A DNA stretch of 64,000 nucleotides from Sulfuricaulis limicola (GCF_002355735.1 NZ_AP014879.1:1488001-1552000), one strand, 5' to 3'. Positions 30,307-41,506 are shown, counted from the stretch's first letter. Notes: generated by a model from the letters alone, not told the origin. Translations and numbers: made by a program.

Positions 30307-32610
30307 ATGAACAGCCCATACATGACCCATTTCAGAAATTTCTTCACGCGCAAGCGCGTGCGTCTGATGCTGCTGTCGCTGGCGCTGCTGCTGTCCGGGT
30401 TCGCGCTTTATCTCGACATCACCGTGCGCATGCACTTCGAAGGCAAGCGCTGGGCCATGCCGGCACGCGTTTACGCGCGTCCGCTCGAGCTTTATCCCGG
30501 CATGAAGCTGCGGCCGGAACAACTGTCGCTGGAACTGGCCATGCTGGATTACCGCGTCGCCGCCGATCCGCGCGAGCCAGGCAGTTACCGGCGCCAGGGC
30601 GACGAATTCACCATCGTGACTCGCCCCTTCAAGTTCTGGGACGAAGCCCAGCCCGCCCTGACCTTGCAGGCGGACTTCAGCGGCACGCACATGGACACGC
30701 TGACGCGCCAGGATACCGGCAAGCCGGTGACGCTGGCGCGGCTGGACCCGGTGCTCATCGGCGGCATTTACCCGGCGCATAACGAAGACCGCGTGCTGGT
30801 ACGGTTCGACGAAATACCGCCACACCTGGTCAAGGGGCTGATCGCCATCGAAGACCGGCAGTTCTATTCCCACCACGGATTTTCCGCCCGCGGCACGGCG
30901 CGCGCGCTGGTGACCATCGTGCGCGGCGGCGGCATCCAGGGCGGCAGCACCCTGACGCAGCAGCTTGTGAAAAACTTTTTCCTGACGCCCGAACGCACCC
31001 TGCGACGCAAGTTCACGGAATTGCTGATGGCCATGCTGCTGGAACTGCATTACGCGAAGGACGAGATACTCGAGGCCTACGCCAATGAAATCTATCTCGG
31101 CCAGGACGGCAACCGCGCCATTCACGGCTTCGGCCTCGCCAGTCATTTTTATTTCGATCGCCCGCTGTCACGTCTCGATCTCCCGCAGGCGGCGCTGCTG
31201 GTCGGCCTGGTGAAAGGCCCGTCATCCTACGATCCGCGGCGCCAACCGGCGCGCGCGCTGGCGCGGCGCAACCTGGTGTTGCAGGAGATGCGCAAGCTGG
31301 ATTTCATCACGCAGGCACAATATGTCGCGGCCCGCGCCGCGCCATTGGGCGTGGTGGAAAAGGCGCCGGAAGGCACCTCGCGTTACCCCGCGTTCGTCGA
31401 ACTGGTGCATCGCCAGCTGCGGCGCGACTACCGCGAGGACGACCTGCGCTCCGAAGGCCTGCAGATATTCACCACACTGGACCCGTTGGCCCAGACCAGC
31501 GCCGAACGCGCGCTCACCGGCCGGCTCACGCAACTGGAAAAGGACCGGCGCCTCCCGCCGAAGTCGCTGGAAGGCGCGATCGTCATCAGCCATTCGCAGA
31601 ACGGCGAGGTGCAGGCGCTGGTCGGCGGACGCAATACGCGTTTCGAGGGCTTCAACCGCGCGCTTGACGCCGCGCGCCCGATCGGCTCGCTGATCAAGCC
31701 GGTGGTTTACCTGACGGCGCTGGAACGCCCGGGCTCCTACACGCTCGCCACCCTGCTGGACGACAGCCCGCTGGTGTGGAAGAGCCGCGGCACCGACGAC
31801 TGGAAGCCGGAGAACTACGACAAGGAATTTCACGGACAGGTGCCGCTGCGCGTCGCGCTGGCCAACTCATACAATGTTTCCACGGCGCGCCTGGGACTGG
31901 CATTGGGAGTACGTCAGGTCATGGACAAGGCGCATCGTCTCGGCGTCGAGCGTGACCTGCAGACCTTTGCTTCGAGCCTGCTGGGCGCGGACAGTCTGAG
32001 CCCGCTGGAAGTCGCGCAGATGTACCAGACCTTCGCCAGCGGCGGGTTCCGCGTTCCCTTGCGCGCCATTCGCGAGGTGATGATGGCGGACGGTCAGCCG
32101 CTGCAACGCTATCCGCTCTCGGTGGAACAGGTGATCGAACCGGGGCCGGCCTACCTGGTGACCCAGGCGTTGCAGACGGTGGTGCAGGAAGGCACGGCCG
32201 ATGCACTGAAACATTACCTGTCCCCGGATCTTCGCATCGCCGGCAAGACCGGCACCACCAACGACTTGCGCGACAGCTGGTTCGCGGGTTATACCGGCGA
32301 TCGTCTGGCGGTGGTATGGATAGGCCGTGACGACAACCAGCCGATCCAGATGACCGGCGCCGGCGGAGCCATGACCGTATGGGGCGAGATGATGGCGCGG
32401 CTTGATCCCGACCCGCTCATCCCGCCGGTACCGGAGAACATTGAATCGGCCTGGATCGATCCCGCGACCGGATTGCGCGCCGACGCCAGCTGCGCGGGGG
32501 CGATCGAGCTGCCTTTCATCCGCGGCTCGGCGCCGACGGAAACCGCGCCCTGCGGAGCGGGCTCACCGGTGCGCACCATCAAAAGCTGGTTCGAGAGGAT
32601 ATTTGAATGA
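30307..32610 (+). CDS. mrcB: Bifunctional penicillin-binding protein 1b
   Basis: Class A PBP that polymerises and cross-links peptidoglycan in the periplasm. Length is 767 residues. A short cytoplasmic tail and one TM helix (about 19-37); a UB2H region (about 50-140) where LpoB would bind in E. coli; GT51 domain with catalytic E182 (AIEDRQFYSHHG) and GGSTLTQQLVKNFFL; transpeptidase with S461-x-x-K464 (GSLIKPVVY), NSYNVS and KTGTTNDLRDSW. A strong ribosome site is not visible at the ATG at 30307; the ATG at 30322 is an alternative. Confidence 0.96.
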   Translation: MNSPYMTHFRNFFTRKRVRLMLLSLALLLSGFALYLDITVRMHFEGKRWAMPARVYARPLELYPGMKLRPEQLSLELAMLDYRVAADPREPGSYRRQGDEFTIVTRPFKFWDEAQPALTLQADFSGTHMDTLTRQDTGKPVTLARLDPVLIGGIYPAHNEDRVLVRFDEIPPHLVKGLIAIEDRQFYSHHGFSARGTARALVTIVRGGGIQGGSTLTQQLVKNFFLTPERTLRRKFTELLMAMLLELHYAKDEILEAYANEIYLGQDGNRAIHGFGLASHFYFDRPLSRLDLPQAALLVGLVKGPSSYDPRRQPARALARRNLVLQEMRKLDFITQAQYVAARAAPLGVVEKAPEGTSRYPAFVELVHRQLRRDYREDDLRSEGLQIFTTLDPLAQTSAERALTGRLTQLEKDRRLPPKSLEGAIVISHSQNGEVQALVGGRNTRFEGFNRALDAARPIGSLIKPVVYLTALERPGSYTLATLLDDSPLVWKSRGTDDWKPENYDKEFHGQVPLRVALANSYNVSTARLGLALGVRQVMDKAHRLGVERDLQTFASSLLGADSLSPLEVAQMYQTFASGGFRVPLRAIREVMMADGQPLQRYPLSVEQVIEPGPAYLVTQALQTVVQEGTADALKHYLSPDLRIAGKTGTTNDLRDSWFAGYTGDRLAVVWIGRDDNQPIQMTGAGGAMTVWGEMMARLDPDPLIPPVPENIESAWIDPATGLRADASCAGAIELPFIRGSAPTETAPCGAGSPVRTIKSWFERIFE

Positions 32611-33035
32611 GAAAAATGCATCGCGTTGTTGTATTCGCCATGATCGTCACGCTGCTGGCGGGCTGCGCCGGCATGCTCCCGTCAGCGCCGGAAGATCGGC
32701 CGGTGTCGGATAACAACGCCGTGGTGGCGTTGATGGACAGTGCGCGCACCGATGTTGCCGGCGGAAAACCCGACGCCGCGGTGGCATCGCTGGAACGTGC
32801 GCTGCGCATCGAACCACGTAACCCGCGCCTGTGGCAGGAACTCGCGAGACTGCGCTTGCAGCAAGGGCAATATCAACAGGCAGAGGGTATGGCAACCCGG
32901 TCAAACAGCTGGGCGGGAGACGACAAAGCCTTGCGCGCTGAAAACTGGCGCCTGATTGGCGAGGCGCGCCTGAGACGCGGCGACCACCAGGGCGCACAGG
33001 CCGCCTTCGACAAGGCGGCAACGCCGGGAAACTGA
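32607..33035 (+). CDS. TPR lipoprotein coupled to mrcB
   Basis: A 142-residue predicted lipoprotein: signal peptide with lipobox LLAGC, lipidated C20, then two tetratricopeptide-like repeats (about 40-75 KPDAAVASLERALRIEPRNPRLW; 76-140). The start ATG overlaps the mrcB stop (ATGA, 32607-32610), indicating translational coupling. A TPR lipoprotein tied to a PBP suggests an outer-membrane activator or scaffold for PBP1b, similar in concept to LpoA/LpoB but not homologous by eye (inference). Confidence 0.85.
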   Translation: MRKMHRVVVFAMIVTLLAGCAGMLPSAPEDRPVSDNNAVVALMDSARTDVAGGKPDAAVASLERALRIEPRNPRLWQELARLRLQQGQYQQAEGMATRSNSWAGDDKALRAENWRLIGEARLRRGDHQGAQAAFDKAATPGN

Positions 33036-33115
33036 ATACCGGCATATCCGCCCGGCATCCGGCGAACTTTGTTACGGCGTTGTTTCGAGTTCCGGAAATG
33101 CCCTAGAATCACGCA

Positions 33116-33508
33116 ATGATCCGGTACGGTTGGTGGTTCACGCTGTTTCTGGTTCTGACGGGTTGCGCCACGCCGGAAGCGGAGATACTGAGCAAGATTG
33201 AATCGTTCCCGCCCACCCTCAGCGTCGAAGTGCTGCTCGATCGCCCCGCTCGACCGCATAAAACCATTGCCATTCTGGGCGACACCTACGGAGGCACCCC
33301 GGAGGAAGTCAACGAACGGCTGGCGCGCAAGGCACGGGAAATCGGCGCCGACGCCATCGTGATCATGAGCGTGCACGACAAATCCACCACGAATTGGCTG
33401 CTGAACGACCCCTATTACTCCCCCCACGGGGCATACCGCCCGCGCTACCGACCCGTGCGGCAAACCTATCGCCTTGTCCGCGCCCGGGCCATCAAGTATC
33501 AGGAATAA
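33116..33508 (+). CDS. Conserved small lipoprotein of unknown function
   Basis: 130 residues with a lipoprotein signal (LFLVLTGCATPEAE, lipidated C17). The mature part has a compact alpha/beta look: KTIAILGDTYGGTPEEVNERLARKAREIGADAIVIMSVHDK, which resembles the GADAIV core of several YbjQ-like or DUF4156-like proteins, followed by an Arg/Tyr-rich tail. I do not recognise the family with certainty. It lies 80 bases after the TPR gene, on the same strand. Confidence 0.75.
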   Translation: MIRYGWWFTLFLVLTGCATPEAEILSKIESFPPTLSVEVLLDRPARPHKTIAILGDTYGGTPEEVNERLARKAREIGADAIVIMSVHDKSTTNWLLNDPYYSPHGAYRPRYRPVRQTYRLVRARAIKYQE

Positions 33509-33772
33509 CTACCACGAGTCGTTAGCGGCAAAATTCGCCAGAGCCGATGCGGGTTTTCCTTGTGCATGGCATGGCTCGCCGCCACCAGCAGCAGCTGCAT
33601 TGCCAGAGCAGCAAGCCTGGTTTTTTTTGCCATGCATGAGCCTCACTATACTTTGGAAGACGGTAACCGCCGGTCAGGGAATGGCTACCGCTGGTGCAAA
33701 AACGGCGGGAAATGGGTTGTAATTCACGGCGGTTTAGGGAATTCTGCCATTACTTTACACGGAGGGTAATTA

Positions 33773-34006
33773 ATGAGCATTGATGCGCTTCTCGTTATCC
33801 TGCTGGTATGGACAGTAGCCGGTCTGTTGGCAGCCATCGCCTTCGGCAAGATGATCCGGGGAAACTCTCCGGATGATGAAGAAGGAAATCTCGCCGCCCC
33901 GGCGGGATCGGTCAAATATCTCCGCAAAACCAAAGACAAATCGCAAGACGCCTCGGTGCGTGCACCGCTCGCGCGTCACAACAGCAACAAACGCGCCTCC
34001 GGCTAG
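33773..34006 (+). CDS. Small single-pass membrane protein, unknown
   Basis: 77 residues: one TM helix (about 5-26, ALLVILLVWTVAGLLAAIAFG) and then an acidic and later basic cytoplasmic tail. Translation is supported by a GGAGGG site 7 nt before the ATG. The N-out/K-in charge pattern suggests a cytoplasmic tail. No family recognised. A possible promoter -10 (TATACT, 33647-33652) lies in the 264-base gap upstream, which otherwise shows no gene. Confidence 0.65.
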   Translation: MSIDALLVILLVWTVAGLLAAIAFGKMIRGNSPDDEEGNLAAPAGSVKYLRKTKDKSQDASVRAPLARHNSNKRASG

Positions 34007-34016
34007 GTTTCCGGAT

Positions 34017-34694
34017 TTACGGATCGCTTCCCGCGTCAGCGGGAAGCGCCGGTCCGGGCAGTGCGTGCTTGTTGATATTCCACGACAAGGTGATGCGCGG
34101 TCGCGCCCCGGCATAGGGGTTCACCGTGTGCACCAGCTGGCTCGGAAATATCAGCATGGTGCCGGCCGCCATGCCGGGGTAGAACGGCGTGGTCATGCAG
34201 CCCTCCTGATGCTGGCAGCAATTACGCAGACGCGGGTCGACAAAACAGAACCGGCCACCCTGGGAATCATCCGGATCTTCGTCACCGGCATCCAGACAAT
34301 ACACCACGCTCGCCGTTGATCGCAGGTGGCTGTGCGGCAGACAATAATCGCCGGCACGATAGACATTGGCCCAGCTCAGGTCGACCACCGCATGCTCGCA
34401 CTCGAGCACTTTCCGGAACAGCGCCCTGGCGCGCGCGGTGATCAGTTCGGCCTCGGTGCTGGCCCATTTTTCCAGGTGATGGATTTTCGTGCCGCACGCG
34501 CCGCGGAAATAACGCCTGCGCAAACGGTGGTTTTCCTCGAGCTCGAGGATCTTGGCGACCAGACGCGGGTGATATTCGCGGGTGTCGGTAAAGGTAATCC
34601 TGTGGATCGTGGAGTCACCACAAATTTCCGACTGGCAGTCCTTCGGCCATACTTCGATGGCCTTCATGCCCAGCAGGATAGTATCGTCGCTCAT
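34017..34694 (-). CDS. Putative 2OG-Fe(II) oxygenase
   Basis: 225 residues. The double-stranded beta-helix ligands can be traced: H121-x-H123 (CLPHSHLRSTASVVYCLD), then H189 in FPSQLVHTVNPY and the 2-oxoglutarate-binding Arg (R198 or R200) in GARPRITLSWNI. The pattern FPS-x-LVH, followed by a basic residue and then xxSWN, is typical of the TIGR02466 group. The substrate is unknown. There is an unusual CC pair (C159-C160) and CQHQEGC between the ligands. It converges with the small membrane protein gene and is downstream of acpS. Confidence 0.82.
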   Translation of the reverse strand: MSDDTILLGMKAIEVWPKDCQSEICGDSTIHRITFTDTREYHPRLVAKILELEENHRLRRRYFRGACGTKIHHLEKWASTEAELITARARALFRKVLECEHAVVDLSWANVYRAGDYCLPHSHLRSTASVVYCLDAGDEDPDDSQGGRFCFVDPRLRNCCQHQEGCMTTPFYPGMAAGTMLIFPSQLVHTVNPYAGARPRITLSWNINKHALPGPALPADAGSDP

Positions 34695-34774
34695 TGGGGT
34701 TCGTACGCCTCATAACCGCTGGCGACGTATTCTGTCACGTAACGCGACCGGAAGAAATCCCGGCCGTCGGGCCG

Positions 34775-35155
34775 TCAGCCGGTTTCGAGCGTCACGAAGG
34801 CGACGGCATGATCCTGTTCGTCCGCCAGGCTGATGTGGGAAACGGTGATGGATTTTTCCCGCATGAATTCACGCGCCCGACCGCGGAACTCCAGCAACGG
34901 TTTCCCCTGCGCATCATGGGCCACTTCGATGTCGTGCAGTTGCACGCCCTGGCTGAAGCCCGTGCCGAGCGCTTTGACCGCCGCCTCCTTGGCGGCGAAA
35001 CGACGCGCCAGAAAATTGGCCTTGCCGGCGTTGCGGCGAAATTCCTGCATTTCATTGGCGGTCAAAATGCGCTCGGCGAATCGCTCGCCGAAGCGGTCGA
35101 GGTCCTGCTGCATGCGCGCCACGCGCACGATGTCGGTGCCGATGCCGAAAATCAT
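34775..35155 (-). CDS. acpS: Holo-[acyl-carrier-protein] synthase
   Basis: Transfers 4'-phosphopantetheine from CoA to acyl carrier protein. 126 residues, usual size. Motifs: IFGIGTDIVRVARM at the start (Asp8 Mg ligand), RFAAKEAAVKALGTGFSQGV (Glu Mg ligand) and HISLADEQDHAVAFV near the end. Last gene of the lepA-lepB-rnc-era-recO-pdxJ-acpS run. The 107-base gap after pdxJ contains an ACAGGATT repeat. Confidence 0.96.
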   Translation of the reverse strand: MIFGIGTDIVRVARMQQDLDRFGERFAERILTANEMQEFRRNAGKANFLARRFAAKEAAVKALGTGFSQGVQLHDIEVAHDAQGKPLLEFRGRAREFMREKSITVSHISLADEQDHAVAFVTLETG

Positions 35156-35178
35156 ATGAACCCTAATAATAAAAAATA

Positions 35179-35263
35179 AACAGGATTGACAGGATTTCTC
35201 AGGATTTACAGGATTAAGAATTTCTCAAATATAAAAAATCCTGTTAATCCTGTTAATCCTGTC
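35179..35263. repeat. Intergenic inverted repeat of ACAGGATT units
   Basis: Between pdxJ and acpS. Left arm AACAGGATTGACAGGATT, then CAGGATTTACAGGATT; right arm AATCCTGTTAATCCTG and TTAATCCTGTC. On the coding strand pdxJ ends TCATAG directly followed by ACAGGATTAACAGG, so the repeat begins at the stop codon. Confidence 0.9.
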
Positions 35264-35994
35264 TATGAATTTTTAATAGCCGCCTCGTTCATGAGGCGCT
35301 TCATCTCGCGCACCGCCTCCGGCAGGCCGGTGAACAGGGCGCGCGCGATGATGGCATGGCCGATGTTCAGTTCCTCGATGCCCGGGATCGCGGCGACCGC
35401 CTGGACATTGTGATAATTGAGGCCGTGGCCGGCATTGACCCGCAGCTTGAGCCCGAGCCCCTGCTGCACCGCCTGCTCGATGCGCACCAGTTCCTGCCGG
35501 CCCGCCTCGCCGGATTCTGCCTCCGCGTAACGACCGGTGTGGATTTCGATCACCGGCGCACCGGTTTTGGCCGCGGCCTCTACCTGGGCCGGGTCGGCAT
35601 CCACGAACAACGATACGCGTATGCCGGCATCGGCCAGCCTGGCGCAGGCCACTGTGATCTTTTTGAGGCCGCCGACGACATCCAGCCCGCCCTCGGTGGT
35701 CAGTTCCTGGCGTCGTTCGGGCACCAGGCAGCATTCATGCGGGCGGATGCGACAGGCAAAAGCCACGATATCGTCCGCCACCGCCATCTCAAGATTCATG
35801 CGGGTCTGAATCAGGCGACGCAATACTTCAACGTCCTGATCCTGGATATGCCGGCGATCCTCGCGCAGATGCAGCGTGATGGCATCGGCGCCGGCCTGCT
35901 CCGCTTCCATCGCCGCCTGGACCGGATCGGGGTAGCGCGTGCCGCGCGCCTGGCGCAGGGTCGCGACGTGATCGATGTTAACGCCCAGCTTCAT
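35263..35994 (-). CDS. pdxJ: Pyridoxine 5'-phosphate synthase
   Basis: Condenses 1-deoxyxylulose 5-phosphate with 3-amino-2-oxopropyl phosphate in vitamin B6 synthesis. 243 residues, TIM barrel: [18 protein letters not shown], then [36 protein letters not shown], and the phosphate site [16 protein letters not shown]. The start is ATG at 35992-35994 (an in-frame TTG one codon earlier is less likely); it overlaps recO by 17 bases. Partner gene pdxA is not in the window. Confidence 0.96.
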   Translation of the reverse strand: MKLGVNIDHVATLRQARGTRYPDPVQAAMEAEQAGADAITLHLREDRRHIQDQDVEVLRRLIQTRMNLEMAVADDIVAFACRIRPHECCLVPERRQELTTEGGLDVVGGLKKITVACARLADAGIRVSLFVDADPAQVEAAAKTGAPVIEIHTGRYAEAESGEAGRQELVRIEQAVQQGLGLKLRVNAGHGLNYHNVQAVAAIPGIEELNIGHAIIARALFTGLPEAVREMKRLMNEAAIKNS

Positions 35995-36748
35995 CAAGTT
36001 CCGTCTCCAGGGTCGTTTCCACGGCGATCACGGGCGCCACGCGGCGAAACAGTTTGCGGCTGTGCAACGGCCGGTCGCCCAGGTGGCGCGCCAGCGCCGC
36101 GCGCATGAGCGTCTTGGCGTCGCGCAGAACCGCGGGGTCGTTCAGTGATTCGCGCGCCAGCGCCACCAGGCAGGCGCCGCGCACCCGCACCCCTTCGGTC
36201 GGCAGATTGAGGTCAGGGTGGGCCAGACGCACCGGCCCGCGATCGAGAACATAATCGTACATGGCCGCGGTATCGATCGGGGTTCTGTCCTCGATATCCC
36301 GGTCCAGCACCAGACCGTAACCCAGCTCGCGCAAAAGATATTTTTCAAAAATTCGCAGCACCGGTTCATTGAAGCCATCCACCCGCAGACGCGGCAACGC
36401 CGTCTGATAGGCGTTGAACAATTCGCTGTGCGGATCGTGGCGATGCAGCAGCCGCATCAGCACTTCGTTCATGTAAAAACCGCAGTACAACGCCGGGCCT
36501 TCGAGCGCAAAGCCCGGCCCATCCGTCTCCGCGGCAGTCAGCACGGCGAGTTCGCCTTTTCCGCTCCAGCCGATCAGCAGACGCTGGAACGGTTTCAATA
36601 TGCCGCGCAGACGGCTGCTGGCACGGCGCGCGCCTTTGGCAATCAGGCCGATGCGCCCGTGATTGGCCGTGAAAACCTCCAGCAGCAGGCTGGTTTCGCT
36701 GTACTCGCGCTGGTGCAGGACAAACGCCGGTTGCTGCTGAAAACGCAT
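35978..36748 (-). CDS. recO: DNA repair protein RecO
   Basis: Loads RecA with RecR at gaps. 256 residues. N-terminal OB fold ([41 protein letters not shown]) with the typical GL-AKGARR motif, followed by the helical domain. Unlike many bacterial RecO proteins there is no CxxC zinc motif, as usual for gammaproteobacteria. It lies between era and pdxJ; it overlaps pdxJ and is 3 bases from era. Confidence 0.95.
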   Translation of the reverse strand: MRFQQQPAFVLHQREYSETSLLLEVFTANHGRIGLIAKGARRASSRLRGILKPFQRLLIGWSGKGELAVLTAAETDGPGFALEGPALYCGFYMNEVLMRLLHRHDPHSELFNAYQTALPRLRVDGFNEPVLRIFEKYLLRELGYGLVLDRDIEDRTPIDTAAMYDYVLDRGPVRLAHPDLNLPTEGVRVRGACLVALARESLNDPAVLRDAKTLMRAALARHLGDRPLHSRKLFRRVAPVIAVETTLETELDEAGR

Positions 36749-36751
36749 GGA

Positions 36752-37654
36752 TCAGGTCTCGTCGCTGTAGCCCAGGCTGCGCAGGGAGCGCTCGCTGTCC
36801 GACCAGCCTTCACGCACCTTCACCCACAGATGCAGGTGCACCCGGGTGCCGAAGAGTTTCTGCATCGCCAGGCGCGCGCGACTGCCGACGGTCTTGAGGC
36901 GCTGGCCGTCCTTTCCGATCAGGATCGGCTTCTGGCCCTCCTTCTCCACCCAGATGGTAGCTTCGACGTGCAACGCTCCCTTGGCGCGCCGGAACTGCTC
37001 GATGCTCACTGCCGTCGCATACGGAACTTCCTGCTGGAATCCGCGAAATATCTGTTCGCGGATCAGTTCCGACGCGAGAAAACGCTCGCCACGATCGGAA
37101 ATCTGGTCCGCGGGATACAGAAACGGCTGCTGCGGCAGGCGCTTGAGAATGGCATTTTCCAGGTCGTCGGCGTTGGCGCCGGTACGCGCGGAAACCGGCA
37201 CGATTTCGGCGAACTCTGCCTTGCGGCTCGACATTTCCATGAGCGGCAGCAATTCCGAGCGATCTTTGAGCAAATCCAGCTTGTTGATGACGAGGATCAC
37301 GGGAATGCCCTGACCGGCCGCCAGTTGCAGCGGGTATTCATCCGCTTTGGTCCAGCCGCTCGCGGCGATCAGCAGCAGGATGCAATCCACACCCTGCAGG
37401 CTGGCGTTGGCCACGCGATTCAGCTGGCGGTTCATCATGCCTTTATTATCCGTGTGCAGACCGGGCGTATCCACATAAACAATCTGGTGCTGCTCGGTGG
37501 TCTTGATGCCCAGCAGGCGGTGGCGGGTGGTCTGGGCGCGGGGCGAAGTGATGCTGATCTTCTGCCCGACCAGCCGGTTCAGCAGCGTGGACTTGCCCAC
37601 GTTCGGGCGGCCGGCCAGGGTCACAAGACCGCTGCGTAGGGTGGCGTCAGGCAT
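36752..37654 (-). CDS. era: GTPase Era
   Basis: Essential GTPase that binds 16S rRNA during 30S maturation. 300 residues. G1 GRPNVGKSTLLN, G2/G3 region TTRHRLLGI and VDTPGLH, G4 NKLDLL; the C-terminal KH domain (about 205-290) contains VEKEGQKPILIGKDGQRLKTVGSRARLAMQ. Its ATG overlaps the rnc stop by one base (TGATG at 37652-37656), so translation is coupled. Confidence 0.98.
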   Translation of the reverse strand: MPDATLRSGLVTLAGRPNVGKSTLLNRLVGQKISITSPRAQTTRHRLLGIKTTEQHQIVYVDTPGLHTDNKGMMNRQLNRVANASLQGVDCILLLIAASGWTKADEYPLQLAAGQGIPVILVINKLDLLKDRSELLPLMEMSSRKAEFAEIVPVSARTGANADDLENAILKRLPQQPFLYPADQISDRGERFLASELIREQIFRGFQQEVPYATAVSIEQFRRAKGALHVEATIWVEKEGQKPILIGKDGQRLKTVGSRARLAMQKLFGTRVHLHLWVKVREGWSDSERSLRSLGYSDET

Positions 37655-38337
37655 CAGCGTTGGTGCAGCAATTCGAGCGCGTGGGCCGCGGCCTGCTGTT
37701 CGGCATGGCGCCGGCTGTTACCCTCGCCCTGCACCGGCCGTTCGAGCCCCGACACGTGACATTCCACCACGAAGCTCTGGTTATGCGGCTCGCCGGTAAC
37801 GTCCCGGACGAGATAGGTCGGCGTCGGCAGGGACAGTTTCTGCAGATACTCCTGGAGCCGGGTCTTGGGATCCTTGGGAATGGAATGCGGGTCCAGTTGT
37901 GCCAGCTTGTCGCGGTATAGATGCAGAATGACGCGCGTGGCCTCCTCCACCGAGGCGTCCCGGCAGATGGCGCCGAATACCGCTTCCAGGGCATCCGCCA
38001 GGATCGAATCGCGGTCGTATCCGCCGCTCTTGAGTTCGCCCTCCCCCAGCTTCAGGTAATTTCCCAGATCGATCTCGCGCGCCAGCGCTGCCAGCGTTTC
38101 CTTCTTGACCAGGCTGGCGCGCAGTCGCGTCAACTCCCCTTCGTAGAGATTCGGATAGCACTTGTAAAGCTCGGAGGAAATGGCAAAACCCAGAACGCTG
38201 TCGCCGAGAAACTCAAGCCGCTCATAATTGACGGCGCTCTTGCTGCGATGCGTCAATGCCCGCTCGAGCAATTCGGGACGCCGGAAATTGTACGCCAACC
38301 GGCGGACAAGCTCGGCAGGGGTTTTATTCTCCGCCAC
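37654..38337 (-). CDS. rnc: Ribonuclease III
   Basis: Double-strand-specific RNase for rRNA and mRNA processing. 227 residues. Catalytic signature ERLEFLGDSVLGFAISSELY, second acidic site LADALEAVFGAI; the C-terminal dsRBD (about 155-224) ends GNSRRHAEQQAAAHAL. The start codon is GTG (38335-38337) with GAGG close upstream; the gene overlaps the DUF4845 gene by 14 bases. Neighbours lepB and era are the standard ones. Confidence 0.98.
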   Translation of the reverse strand: MAENKTPAELVRRLAYNFRRPELLERALTHRSKSAVNYERLEFLGDSVLGFAISSELYKCYPNLYEGELTRLRASLVKKETLAALAREIDLGNYLKLGEGELKSGGYDRDSILADALEAVFGAICRDASVEEATRVILHLYRDKLAQLDPHSIPKDPKTRLQEYLQKLSLPTPTYLVRDVTGEPHNQSFVVECHVSGLERPVQGEGNSRRHAEQQAAAHALELLHQR

Positions 38338-38704
38338 GGACCTCGATGCTGTGATCGAACGTAAGCAGGGCGGAAATGTTGAAAAGCATGGGCGTCACCG
38401 ACTCATAATTGATGCGAATGACCTTGTTTCTGCCCTTGGCCGTGATAGTGAGCGAATTGGCCAGGTCAAAATTGTCGGCGCTGTCTATTTCAAGCCGTTT
38501 GCGGATCGCTTCCTGGATTTCCGGGACAGACATGCTTCCGGCATCAGGCTGCCGTCCCAGGCTGTCCAGCGCGCCTTTTATCTTCATGTCACCCAGATAC
38601 GGAGGAAGCAACTTGAAGGTCAGGAAAAGAAAAAATGCCAATGTGCCAAGAACGAACAGCAGGCTCCACATGGTCATGCCCGATTGGCGTTTTGGGTTTT
38701 GCAT
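38324..38704 (-). CDS. DUF4845 membrane protein between lepB and rnc
   Basis: 126 residues from the ATG at 38702-38704 (MQNPKRQSGMTMWSLLFVLG), which has AGGAGAT 5 nt upstream; longer readings lack one. The RQSGMTMWSLLFVLGTLAFFLFLTFK stretch resembles a pilin-like N-terminus (G|MTMWSLL) with one TM helix; the rest is periplasmic (about 35-126). DUF4845 genes are found at this locus across gamma- and betaproteobacteria, function unknown. Confidence 0.9.
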   Translation of the reverse strand: MQNPKRQSGMTMWSLLFVLGTLAFFLFLTFKLLPPYLGDMKIKGALDSLGRQPDAGSMSVPEIQEAIRKRLEIDSADNFDLANSLTITAKGRNKVIRINYESVTPMLFNISALLTFDHSIEVRGGE

Positions 38705-38742
38705 CTTGATCTCCTTCAACAATCCTGTGTCAGATATCTGCG

Positions 38743-39576
38743 CTAATGGATCGAATTGCCGAGGCGGTTCCAGACGATCCGTTCCCAGAACCACTTGTCA
38801 TGCCCAGCCACGTCCCAGCTGAACCAGATCAGGAAGGCCTTGCCCACCAGGTTGCGGTCCGGCACGAAGCCCCAGTAACGGCTGTCGTTGCTGTGGTCAC
38901 GGTTATCGCCCATGACGAAATATTGTCCCACGGGCACCACGATTTCCGGCAGTGGAACGTCCTGGCGATTCGTCGTCAGTATGTCATGCCTGATGCCGTC
39001 GAGGTTCTCCGTCACGCGCAACGTCTCCTGACCATGCGCATTGCTTTCCGGAGAGAAAAAATAGGGCCGTCCGTCACCCTGCTCCATCGGCGTGCCGTTG
39101 ATGTAGAGTTTCTTATCCTTATATAGGATATGGTCGCCGGGAATGCCAACGACGCGCTTGATGTAATTGATCGAGGGATCCCCGGGGAAGCGGAATACCA
39201 CCACCTCCCCCCGTTTCGGCAGGCCGGAGTCAAGCACCTTGACGTTGGCGACCGGCAGCCGCACTCCGTAGGAAAACTTGTTCACCAGGATGAAATCACC
39301 GACGTAGAGCGTCGGCAGCATCGACTCGGAGGGAATACGGAACGGCTCCGCCAGAAAGGATCGGATAAAAAACACGATCAGGATGACGGGGAAGAAGGCG
39401 CGCGCGTACTCGACGTAGATCGGCTCCTTGCGCGCCAGCGCGGCGTCCCCGGTTTTGCCCGCCTCCGCCAACGCCTGCGCGCGGCGCTCGCGGCCCGGCG
39501 CCCACAGCCAGCGGTCCAGGCCCCAGAGGGCGCCGGTGCCGATCAGGATCAGCAACAAGATCAGTGCAAAATCCAT
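38743..39576 (-). CDS. lepB: Signal peptidase I
   Basis: Inner-membrane protease that removes signal peptides. 277 residues. Two TM helices (about 4-25 and 58-76). Catalytic Ser85 in RIPSESMLPTL and general-base Lys140 in PSINYIKRVVGIPGD; box E is VMGDNRDHSNDSRYWGFVP. It lies directly after lepA (2 bases), the common order. A full-size enzyme with all motifs intact. Confidence 0.98.
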   Translation of the reverse strand: MDFALILLLILIGTGALWGLDRWLWAPGRERRAQALAEAGKTGDAALARKEPIYVEYARAFFPVILIVFFIRSFLAEPFRIPSESMLPTLYVGDFILVNKFSYGVRLPVANVKVLDSGLPKRGEVVVFRFPGDPSINYIKRVVGIPGDHILYKDKKLYINGTPMEQGDGRPYFFSPESNAHGQETLRVTENLDGIRHDILTTNRQDVPLPEIVVPVGQYFVMGDNRDHSNDSRYWGFVPDRNLVGKAFLIWFSWDVAGHDKWFWERIVWNRLGNSIH

Positions 39577-39578
39577 GG

Positions 39579-41381
<1,803 letters not shown>

Positions 41382-41506
41382 TTATGTAGCCCTGCTGCGC
41401 TCGTCCCGACATAAGCGCCGCCGCCCCGCGCTCGTCGTGGCGTCAGGAACGTCACGCCACACCCGAATGACGGCCAGCGGTATCCGCCGTCCGTGCCGAG
41501 GGTATG

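Noticed and set aside
33474-33722. An 82-residue open frame
   Set aside because: Begins inside the preceding lipoprotein gene, no ribosome site, and ends before a gene with a good one.
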